A DNA stretch of 64,000 nt from CAZHTS01 sp964535315 (GTDB lineage: Bacteria > Chloroflexota > Anaerolineae > Anaerolineales > Anaerolineaceae). Positions 57,661 to 64,000 of this stretch are shown one piece after another. The notes under the pieces were generated by a model, which was not told where the DNA came from, ran no database searches, and saw only the letters and a program-made list of their open reading frames with translations. A program made the translations under genes and the position numbers. The stretch is taken from contig CAZHTS010000006.1 of the NCBI GenBank assembly GCA_964535315.1, positions 32,061 through 96,060 on the forward strand. The letters are read 5' to 3'. The stretch's first letter is position 1. Each line of letters opens with the position of its first letter.

Positions 57661-59024
57661 GGGGTAACCTGGCGCGGCGGTGTCTGGGTGAAGTTTTCGG
57701 GGGTGAGGCCGGTGATCCAGTCGCAGTTGTAAAAGTCGCTGAGGTGGTGGGCGTAGAAGCGGTAACCCATGTTGGTTACCCACCAGACCGGCACCTGGAT
57801 GCGCGAGCCGAGGAAACGGCGGGCGATGGCGCCGAACGAGTAGGTGTATTTCCAGGCCTGCTCGTGGCCTTCGTAGAGTTGAGCCACGCTCATCTGTTTG
57901 GGCTGGAAGACGACGTGTTGGGCGTCGTACAGCTCCCAGTTTTTGGTGAGGATGCGTCCCTCACTTTCAAGGCGTTTGTACAGGCTGGTGTTGGGGAAGG
58001 GGGTGACGATGGCGTAGCGCGGCAGGTCGATGCTGGCCTCAACGGCGAAGCGGGCGGTCTGCAGGAAGACGTCGGGGGTGTCGCTGTCCAACCCGAAGGT
58101 GAAACAGGCCATGAGGGTGATGCCGTGGCGGTGGAGGTCGGCCACCAGGGTGCGGTATTCGTCCGGGGTGTTGAAGCCTTTGCGCATCTGTTTGAGGTTG
58201 CCGGGGGTGATGGTCTCAAAGCCCATCAGCAGGCCCGAACAGCCGCTGCGGGCGGCCAGTTCCAGCAGCGGGCGGTCGTGGACCAGCAGGGTGGTGGTCA
58301 GGCCGAACCAGTCGACCTTGAGCGGGATGAGGGCCTCGAACAGGCGGGCGGCGTATTCTCGATCGGAGATGAGGTTGAGATCGACGAACATGATGCGCCG
58401 GCCCCAGTGCTGGCGGATGTCGGCGACGACGTCTTCGACCGGTTTGAGATAGGGCCGCGTGCCCCAGGCGACCGGGGCGACGCAGAATTCGCAGGTGTGG
58501 ATGCACGAGCGGGTGGCCTCAAAAACCTGGGTGGTCAGGTAGCCGTGTTCTTTAATCAGCTCGCGACGTGGCAGGGGCCGGTTGGCCAGGCTGAGGTCGG
58601 GGGCCATGTCGTAGCGCGGTTTCATCTGGCCGGCGGCGAAGTCGCGCAGCAGTTCGGGCCAGGTATCTTCGGCGTAACCGACGACCACGGCGTCGGCGTG
58701 GGGTTGGGCGTCCTCGGGGATGAGGGTGACGTGCGGCCCGCCGAGTACGACCGGCAGGCGGCGGGCGCGCAGGGCGTCGGCCAGTTCGTAGGCGCGCACG
58801 GCGTTGCCGGTGATGATGGTAATGCCGACCAGGTCGGCGTCGATGCGGGCGGGGTCGATGTCTTCGACGCCCTCATCGTAAATCTGCACCTCGGTGTTCA
58901 ACTCGGCCGGCACCAGGGCGGCCAGGGTGGTGAGGGTCAGCGGGGCGTAACGCAGGTTTTTCTTGAAGATGCCGCCGCGGTGGCGGTAGAGGGGCCCTTT
59001 GGGTGAGACGAGCGCGATTTTCAT
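57657..59024 (-). CDS. B12-binding-domain radical SAM protein, first of three paralogues
   Basis: The 455-residue protein has an N-terminal cobalamin-like domain (VVLGGPHVTLIPEDAQPHADAV) and the radical SAM cluster motif RSCIHTCEFC (Cys174, Cys178, Cys181). FVDLNLISDREYA and FGLDSDTPDVFLQ follow. It is the most diverged of the three. It heads the operon and transcribes leftwards, with 224 bases to the divergent MFS gene. No riboswitch-like structure for cobalamin was noticed upstream. Reaction unknown; methylation, cyclisation or C-C bond formation on a lipid or peptide are all open. Confidence 0.87.
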   Translation of the reverse strand: MKIALVSPKGPLYRHRGGIFKKNLRYAPLTLTTLAALVPAELNTEVQIYDEGVEDIDPARIDADLVGITIITGNAVRAYELADALRARRLPVVLGGPHVTLIPEDAQPHADAVVVGYAEDTWPELLRDFAAGQMKPRYDMAPDLSLANRPLPRRELIKEHGYLTTQVFEATRSCIHTCEFCVAPVAWGTRPYLKPVEDVVADIRQHWGRRIMFVDLNLISDREYAARLFEALIPLKVDWFGLTTTLLVHDRPLLELAARSGCSGLLMGFETITPGNLKQMRKGFNTPDEYRTLVADLHRHGITLMACFTFGLDSDTPDVFLQTARFAVEASIDLPRYAIVTPFPNTSLYKRLESEGRILTKNWELYDAQHVVFQPKQMSVAQLYEGHEQAWKYTYSFGAIARRFLGSRIQVPVWWVTNMGYRFYAHHLSDFYNCDWITGLTPENFTQTPPRQVTP

Positions 59025-59070
59025 GGCTGCTCCTTGGATGGGGAGGTCTGCAATTAAATGTGGCGGTCAA

Positions 59071-59103
59071 CCCCAACCCCTTCTCCACGGGAAGAGGGTC
59101 GGG
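59071..59103. repeat. Degenerate REP-like element
   Basis: CCCCAACCCCTTCTCC followed by ACGGGAAGAGGG resembles the palindrome at 42542-42579 but with broken pairing. It lies in the divergent gap between the radical-SAM operon and the MFS gene. The rest of that 224-base gap shows no gene. Confidence 0.35.
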
Positions 59104-59248
59104 AGATGGGCATGCAGGCGGGTCACGGTTTGCGGTGGCCCTACCCTGCGGGGCGGGCACACAAGACTCTACTATTGTAGCATGGGTCTGATAGCAGAAA
59201 ATAATGTGCTATCATCGTGCCCGTATCCCTTTCCAGGTGAGGTGCATT

Positions 59249-60571
59249 TTGGGCGAAACGGAACGTTCGGCGGTGCGGGTGTGGACGGTGGTGTGGATTG
59301 GCGCCGGGTTGTTTGCGGCGCAGTTTGCGTGGGTGGTGTATAACACTTACCTGCCTATCTTTTTGCAGAGCGGTTCGGCGCAGTTCGACGCGCTGCGGGG
59401 GCAGGGCGGCGCGGGCGGTTTTGGGTTGAATGCGGTGCAGACCGGCTTGATCATGGCGTTGGACAACCTGGCGGCCTTCCTGCTGCAACCGCTGACCGGG
59501 GCGCTTTCGGATCGCACCCGCAGCCGTTGGGGGCGGCGCGTGCCGTACCTGCTGGTGGGGATGCCGGCGGCGGCGCTGGGTATGGCGCTCATTCCGTTGT
59601 TCAGCCAGGCCGGGGCGTTTGCGCCGTTTCTGGCGTGTGTGCTGTTGATGGTAACGGCCATGGCCGGCTGGCGGGCGCCGCTCTTTGCGCTGATGGCCGA
59701 TTGGACGCCGCCGGCGGGGCGTTCGCAGGCCAACGGCATTCTCAACCTGATGGCCGGCCTGGGCGGTATTCTGGCGTTTGGGGTGGGCAGCCTGTTGTAC
59801 GGTGTCTCCCGGCCGCTGCCATTTTGGGCGGCGGCGCTGATTCTGCTGCTGGCCTGCGGCTGGATCGCCGTCCGGCTGGGCCGGCCGCAGCCGGGCGGGG
59901 CGGCGGCTGAATTTCCGCCGTTAGGACGCTGGTTGTGGGCCTGGCGGGCGGCGCTGCCCCCGGAGCGCCGGCGCAGTCTGACACGCCTGACGGCGGCGGT
60001 GTTCTTTTATATGCTCGGATTTCACCCAATCGAGGCCTTTTTCAGTTCGTATGGGGTCAGCCGCCTGGGGTTGTCGGAGGCCAACAGCGGGTTGGTGTTG
60101 AGTGCGGCGTATATCACCTTTATCCTGTTTGCGCTGCCGGCGGGGCTGCTGGCCGGCCGGTTGGGGCGCCGGCGGGTGGCGCTGGCCGGGCTGGTGTTGT
60201 TTGCCGGGGTGCTGCTGGCGGCCTTCTTTACGCCGCGGGTGTGGGCGATGGTGGTGTGGATGGCGTTGGGTGGGCTGGCCTGGGCGTTGATCGATATCAA
60301 CGTTTTCCCGATGATCCTGGATCTGGCGCCGCATAATGACGGGCAAACAGCGGGGACTGCCACCGGGGTGTATTTTGTCGCCACCACGCTGGCGGCGGTG
60401 TGCGGGCCGGTGTTGAACGGCTGGTTGATCGATTTGTCCGGGCGGAATTACGCTATGATTTTTTTGATCGGGCCGGTGTTCTTCACCCTGGCGTTTGCGT
60501 GCCTGTGGGGGGTGAGATCAGGGCATGGCGAGGTGGTTGGGGACGCGGATTGGACGGAGGGGACGGATTAG
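59249..60571 (+). CDS. MFS transporter of the GPH/SLC45-like sugar type
   Basis: The 440-residue protein has 12 predicted helices. The loop GALSDRTRSRWGRRVPYLLVG matches the D-R-T-x-x-R-x-G-R-R pattern of glycoside-pentoside-hexuronide and SLC45 symporters. The second-half loop AGRLGRRRVALAG is the equivalent repeat. Start TTG 59249 lies 6 bases after AGGTGAGG (59235-59242), with no better ATG until inside helix 1. It is divergent from the radical-SAM operon and could share control with it, or export its product. Substrate unknown; sugar with cation symport is the family norm. Confidence 0.82.
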   Translation: MGETERSAVRVWTVVWIGAGLFAAQFAWVVYNTYLPIFLQSGSAQFDALRGQGGAGGFGLNAVQTGLIMALDNLAAFLLQPLTGALSDRTRSRWGRRVPYLLVGMPAAALGMALIPLFSQAGAFAPFLACVLLMVTAMAGWRAPLFALMADWTPPAGRSQANGILNLMAGLGGILAFGVGSLLYGVSRPLPFWAAALILLLACGWIAVRLGRPQPGGAAAEFPPLGRWLWAWRAALPPERRRSLTRLTAAVFFYMLGFHPIEAFFSSYGVSRLGLSEANSGLVLSAAYITFILFALPAGLLAGRLGRRRVALAGLVLFAGVLLAAFFTPRVWAMVVWMALGGLAWALIDINVFPMILDLAPHNDGQTAGTATGVYFVATTLAAVCGPVLNGWLIDLSGRNYAMIFLIGPVFFTLAFACLWGVRSGHGEVVGDADWTEGTD

Positions 60572-60649
60572 AGCCGATGAGGGGGGATTTGAAAGCAGGC
60601 GTGAGGACAGGACGCCGGTGGAGGCGCGGCCGGGAGGGGGGAGCGAAGC

Positions 60650-61465
60650 CTAGCCGAGACGGTAGTGGAAGATGCCGGCGGAGTGGGCCAGGGGCGGGAA
60701 GTAGCGCAGCCAGCGGAAGGAATGCAGGCGCGGTTCGGGGCGGTCGAGGTAATACCACTCGTCGAGGAGTTGGATGTTGCTGGCCCATTTTTCCAATTCG
60801 CGGGTATGTTTCAGGCTCCACCGCATGCGCGCCCCAATTTTGGAGGAGGTAAGCTGCAGGTTGTCGGCCCACACGGTGAAGGGCGACAGGGCGTCGAAGA
60901 TCAGTTCGCAGCCGGGGAACTGGTCGTGCAGGGTGAGGACGAACGAGCGCACCTGCTCGGGGGTGAAGTAGGGCAAGACGCCTTCGGCCAGGAAGAGGAA
61001 GGGCTGTTTGCGCTGGCGTTGGATGCTCAGTACGTCGATCCAGGCGGGGTCGAAGATGGAGCAGGCCAGCGGGCGGCAGCGATCGGAGGGGACGCTGATC
61101 AGCTGGCGGCGCAGGTCGATGACTTCGGGCAGGTCGAGGTCGTACCATTCCACCCGGCCATCGTCGACGCGCTCGAAACGTGTGTCGAGGCCGCAGCCGA
61201 TGTGTACGACGACGGCTTTGTTGTTATGGGTGAGGAAGTCGCGGGCGCGGCGGTCGAACTCGCGCTGGCGCATGACGATGGTGACGTGGTCGTGGGCAGC
61301 CAGTTTGATGCGCGAGAAGTCGTAATCGATCTGGGCGACCAGGGCGGCTGCTTTTTCGTCTCGCAGCAGCGCGTCGGGACGCTGGCTTTCCAACGCCCGG
61401 CAGTAGAGCGGGATGAGCAGCGTTTCGGATACGCCGCCCTGGGTGGGGAAGGTTATCCTGGTCAT
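60650..61465 (-). CDS. Class I SAM-dependent methyltransferase, LCM/PPM1 family
   Basis: The 271-residue cytosolic methyltransferase belongs to the leucine carboxyl methyltransferase group (PF04072-like). The SAM site is in VVVHIGCGLDTRFERV (about residues 85-100). Substrate and SAM contacts are in YDLDLPEVIDLRR and LFLAEGVLPYFTPEQV. Bacterial members often O-methylate secondary metabolites or polyketide acids. AAGGAG precedes ATG 61465. It ends 78 bases from the convergent MFS gene. No pathway neighbour defines the substrate. Confidence 0.9.
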   Translation of the reverse strand: MTRITFPTQGGVSETLLIPLYCRALESQRPDALLRDEKAAALVAQIDYDFSRIKLAAHDHVTIVMRQREFDRRARDFLTHNNKAVVVHIGCGLDTRFERVDDGRVEWYDLDLPEVIDLRRQLISVPSDRCRPLACSIFDPAWIDVLSIQRQRKQPFLFLAEGVLPYFTPEQVRSFVLTLHDQFPGCELIFDALSPFTVWADNLQLTSSKIGARMRWSLKHTRELEKWASNIQLLDEWYYLDRPEPRLHSFRWLRYFPPLAHSAGIFHYRLG

Positions 61466-61576
61466 GTATGCTCCTTGGGACCCGGCCGGCCGCCTGCAAT
61501 CGGGGTTAGGGAACAGGATCCTCAGAAATAATTGTCCCTGAATCTGGCCCGGCTTGCAAGTGGGAAATGGGGGTGA

Positions 61577-62404
61577 TTATGTGGTTTTTTGCGGAAAAAC
61601 GGGGGAAAAATCCCGGCGGGCGAAGAACAGACCGATGGGGATGGCGACGAGCGCCAGGCCGAGGCCGAATTCGCCGGTCAGGTAGGCGGTGATGCCGGTA
61701 TTGCCGGTAACGACGTCGAAGATGCCCTGGATGAACAGGTTGTGGCTGGCGTGCAGCAGGGCGGCCGGCCACAGGCTGCCGGAGCGCAGGCGCAGCCAGC
61801 TGAAGGCAAAGGTGATGCCGGTAACCATGACGGCGAAGCACAACCACGAATACCAGATGGGGGTGCCGGCGGCGCGGTAGTCAGAGAAGAGGATGAGCGG
61901 GGTGTGCCAGAGTATCCACACGGCGGCGGAAAGCAGCACGGCGCGGCGGTAGGGCATGAGCTGCGCCAGGCGGGCGATGAAGTAGCCGCGCCAGCCGATC
62001 TCTTCTCCCAGGGCCGAGACGAGCGAGAGGAGCACGCCCAGGCTGGCGAGCAGCAGCAGGTCGATGGGGGAAGAAAGCTGGCTGAGGTCGAGAGCGCCCA
62101 GGCCGCTGAGCCACACCAGGCCATAGGGAGGCAGGGCGTAGAGCACGGGCAGGAAGTAGGCGATCAACAGGTAGACGGCCCGGCCGGGGCGCCAGCCCAG
62201 GCTGCCCAGGCCGCGGCGGTGGATGAGGACGGTGAGGATGGCCGACAGGCCGGGCACCCACATCAGCCCCAGCACCAGCAGTTCACCGTTTGCCATTCCG
62301 CCGGCGCGCAGGATGAGGGCGTAGAAGAGCAGGCTGCCGGCGGTGAGCAGGCCGAGGAAGGTACGCAGATCGGTGGGAATGGAGGAGGGTTTGAAGGATG
62401 ACAT
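61577..62404 (-). CDS. CPBP-family intramembrane metalloprotease
   Basis: The 275-residue membrane protein has eight hydrophobic segments. Motif 1 EEIGWRGYF (Glu-Glu and Arg) lies near residue 143, and the following His motif WILWHTPLIL near 170. A last-helix His occurs in HASHNLF. These are the catalytic residues of the CAAX/Abi (CPBP) family related to Rce1. Bacterial members process peptides, give bacteriocin self-immunity or have unknown roles. TATAAT (minus strand, 62438-62433) lies 28 bases before the ATG, without a good Shine-Dalgarno. No bacteriocin gene was seen nearby. Confidence 0.88.
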   Translation of the reverse strand: MSSFKPSSIPTDLRTFLGLLTAGSLLFYALILRAGGMANGELLVLGLMWVPGLSAILTVLIHRRGLGSLGWRPGRAVYLLIAYFLPVLYALPPYGLVWLSGLGALDLSQLSSPIDLLLLASLGVLLSLVSALGEEIGWRGYFIARLAQLMPYRRAVLLSAAVWILWHTPLILFSDYRAAGTPIWYSWLCFAVMVTGITFAFSWLRLRSGSLWPAALLHASHNLFIQGIFDVVTGNTGITAYLTGEFGLGLALVAIPIGLFFARRDFSPVFPQKTT

Positions 62405-62513
62405 TGGCGGGCTCGTGAAGGGTTACAGCGTCATTATAGCGGCAAAGCCGCCATGCGGGGAGATGTTTAACCTGGCCTGAAAAGTCAACGCAAAGGGGCC
62501 AAGACGCAAAGTT

Positions 62514-63932
62514 TTAAGCGGCGGGGGTGTCAAGCAGATCGCGGGTGGTGTACAGTTCGACGCCTTCGGCGCGGGCCCGCTCGCACAGGGCGGGGGTGAA
62601 GGCGGAGCGGGCGAACAGGGCGTAGCGCACCGTCTGTATCTGCCGGTCGTGCAGCAGGGCGATCGCTTTTTGTTTGAGTTCGTCCAGGATGTTCTCGCCG
62701 ATGGGGTTGAGCGACCATTTACACTCGCCCAGCAGGGCGGCGCGTTCGGTCTGGCTGATGGCGAGGACGTCGATCTCGGCCGCGCGATCCCACCAGCCGC
62801 CGATGCGCTCCGGCAGAAAATCCAGCCGGCCGGCCTGCGCCAGGCGGGCGACAAAGGCCTGCGCCGCCTCTTCAAAGGCTGCGGCGGCAAAGTGATCCAG
62901 GTCGGGGCGGATGCGCTGCTCGAGGATGGCCTGCGCCAGGCCAAGATCGAGGGCAGACTGGTTGGGGTGGACGTAGCGGAACCAGAAGCGCAGAAAGTGG
63001 TCGTCGATCTGGTATAGGCCCTTTTTGCTTTTTTCGGGCTGGCTTTCGCTGGCCGGGACGCGGCGGGTGACGAGGCGCATTTGCTGGAGGATGTCGAGGT
63101 AGCGCGAGACGGCGTTGACCTCGCCCACGCCCGAGGCCTGGGTGATTTCGTTCAGGCGGGTGCGGCCCTGGGCGATGGCGCGCAGGATAGAGAAGTAGTT
63201 GCGCGGTTCGCGCAGTTCTTCCATCAACAGCAGGCGCGGCTCGCTGAAAAGCGTGCCGGTGCGGGCATCCAGGATTTGCTGGCGGATGTTGCTGAACAGG
63301 TCCTGGCGCTCGTCGCAGGCGCGCAGGTAGTAGGGCATGCCGCCCAGCACGGCCCAGGCGAGGAACTGCTCGTCGGGGGCATAGCCGGGGAAGAAATGGG
63401 CCGCCGCCGGCAGGTCCAGCGGGCGGAGCAGGGCGCTGGCGGTGCGCCGCCCGTAGAGCGGGGCCTGGTATCCGAGGACTTCGCTTTCCATCATGCCGAT
63501 GTATGAGCCGCACAGCACCAGCATCAGGCGGGTGTTTTTGAGGGTTTCGTCCCACACTTTTTGCAGGATGGAGGGGATGGCCTTGTTGCCGCTGATCAGA
63601 TAGGTGAATTCGTCGATGATCACGATGGGGCGGGGCTGCGTGGGCAGGTCGGCCAGGGCGCGCAGGGCGGCCTCCCAGGTGGGGTAGGTGAAGCCCTGGG
63701 GGGCGGCGCCGGCGTGGTTGCAGGCGTAGACCTGCTGTGAGAAGGTCGCCAGTTGTTCGTTATCGCTGCTGAGGGTGGCGATAAAGAACAGGTGCGGCTT
63801 GCCGGCGCAGAAGGCGCGCAGCAGTTCGGTCTTGCCCACCCGGCGGCGGCCGTAAAGCACAAACAGTTCCGCCTGGTGTGAGCGGTACAGGCGGTCGAGT
63901 TGTTCCAGTTCGGTCTGGCGGTCGATGAACAT
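62514..63932 (-). CDS. Archaeal-type AAA ATPase with DUF234 nuclease-like domain
   Basis: The 472-residue protein starts MFIDRQTELEQL, the usual opening of the family. It has Walker A GRRRVGKTEL (about residues 26-35), Walker B PIVIIDEFTYL, sensor-like LMLVLCGSYIGMME, a winged helix (LNEITQASGVGEVNAVSRYL), and a C-terminal DUF234 domain (about 340-460). The ATG 63932 follows GAGGTG by 7 bases. The family is abundant in archaea and thermophilic bacteria, with mobile-element-like distribution and unknown function, possibly defence or toxin-like. DUF234 shows the PD-(D/E)xK-like pattern EIDVLAISQ...GECKWS. A consensus promoter lies at the window edge. Confidence 0.88.
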   Translation of the reverse strand: MFIDRQTELEQLDRLYRSHQAELFVLYGRRRVGKTELLRAFCAGKPHLFFIATLSSDNEQLATFSQQVYACNHAGAAPQGFTYPTWEAALRALADLPTQPRPIVIIDEFTYLISGNKAIPSILQKVWDETLKNTRLMLVLCGSYIGMMESEVLGYQAPLYGRRTASALLRPLDLPAAAHFFPGYAPDEQFLAWAVLGGMPYYLRACDERQDLFSNIRQQILDARTGTLFSEPRLLLMEELREPRNYFSILRAIAQGRTRLNEITQASGVGEVNAVSRYLDILQQMRLVTRRVPASESQPEKSKKGLYQIDDHFLRFWFRYVHPNQSALDLGLAQAILEQRIRPDLDHFAAAAFEEAAQAFVARLAQAGRLDFLPERIGGWWDRAAEIDVLAISQTERAALLGECKWSLNPIGENILDELKQKAIALLHDRQIQTVRYALFARSAFTPALCERARAEGVELYTTRDLLDTPAA

Positions 63933-63964
63933 GTCGGCACCTCGCAATAATTCTAATCGTAATT

Positions 63965-63993
63965 ATTATAATCCAAATTAGAAAATTATTCAA
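63965..63993 (-). promoter_or_regulatory. Promoter of the DUF234 ATPase with flanking inverted repeat
   Basis: On the minus strand, TTGAAT (63993-63988) and TATAAT (63970-63965) are 17 bases apart. The heptamers TTCTAAT (63951-63957) and ATTAGAA (63977-63983) form an inverted repeat that flanks the -10, a plausible operator. The region is strikingly A+T-rich for this genome. Confidence 0.75.
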
Positions 63994-64000
63994 CCGGGAA

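Noticed and set aside
56158..59006. Two long plus-strand open frames (524 and 420 codons) antisense to the radical-SAM genes
   Set aside because: They have the same composition bias as other antisense frames in this genome, with no start signals. The minus strand holds the conserved proteins.

Overview
The window is 64 kb of G+C-rich bacterial DNA, tightly packed with genes on both strands. No 16S rRNA gene or other decisive taxonomic marker is present. The content points to a member of the Chloroflexota, most like Anaerolineae: several lipoproteins with Pro/Thr-rich linkers, an SUI1/eIF1-like factor, a cyclic-2,3-diphosphoglycerate-synthetase-like GTPase next to argS and obg, and heavy ABC-sugar and MFS transport capacity. 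This placement is an inference. No tRNA, rRNA, CRISPR array, insertion sequence or phage module was seen.

Layout. 1-9.8 kb (+): paired RCK potassium-regulatory proteins, rpsT, a DUF433 antitoxin-like gene (-), argS, the cDPG-synthetase-like GTPase, obgE, nadD, an MFS exporter and a ferritin-like/VIT1 iron exporter. 9.8-23.2 kb (+): a myo-inositol catabolic locus with a LacI-type regulator, iolB, iolD, an ABC importer (ATPase, permease, tandem-duplicated binding protein), a transaldolase-family enzyme, iolA, iolE-like and iolG. 23.3-26.5 kb (-): an ECF sigma factor, its anti-sigma factor, a bactofilin-like membrane protein and an envelope lipoprotein. 26.5-29.6 kb (+): GH5 glycosidase and galT. 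29.6-36.5 kb (-): deoxynucleoside kinase, cysteine synthase, HD-GYP phosphodiesterase, iron alcohol dehydrogenase, a C_GCAxxG_C_C protein, a Dph6-like ATPase and an amidohydrolase lipoprotein. 36.6-49.2 kb: exported acetolactate decarboxylase, 5'-nucleotidase, SUI1, MocR regulator, EamA transporter, AhpD-like protein, a membrane glycosyltransferase, a B3/B4 protein, a beta-CASP nuclease and an alpha-amylase. 49.2-53.6 kb: surface and redox proteins and a cyclophilin. 53.8-59.0 kb (-): three radical-SAM enzymes and a GNAT protein in one operon. 59.2-64 kb: MFS, methyltransferase, CPBP protease and a DUF234 ATPase.

The inositol locus is the centrepiece. IolG, IolE, IolD and IolB would carry myo-inositol to 2-deoxy-5-keto-gluconate (DKG), and IolA would convert malonic semialdehyde to acetyl-CoA. 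The kinase IolC and aldolase IolJ that normally link these two halves are absent from the window, and a transaldolase-family gene sits exactly where they would be needed. I propose that it moves the dihydroxyacetone half of unphosphorylated DKG onto glyceraldehyde-3-phosphate, giving fructose-6-phosphate and malonic semialdehyde. This is chemically analogous to the sulfoglycolytic transaldolase route. The locus carries three perfect and one degraded copy of the palindrome TGCACACGTGTGCA, located at both promoters and before iolB, so a regulon can be read directly from the sequence.

Other points of interest are a 740-bp perfectly identical tandem repeat inside the binding-protein gene, a radical-SAM triplet operon of unknown product, and several genes with a TATAAT box 6-7 bases before the start codon and no Shine-Dalgarno, which suggests leaderless mRNAs.
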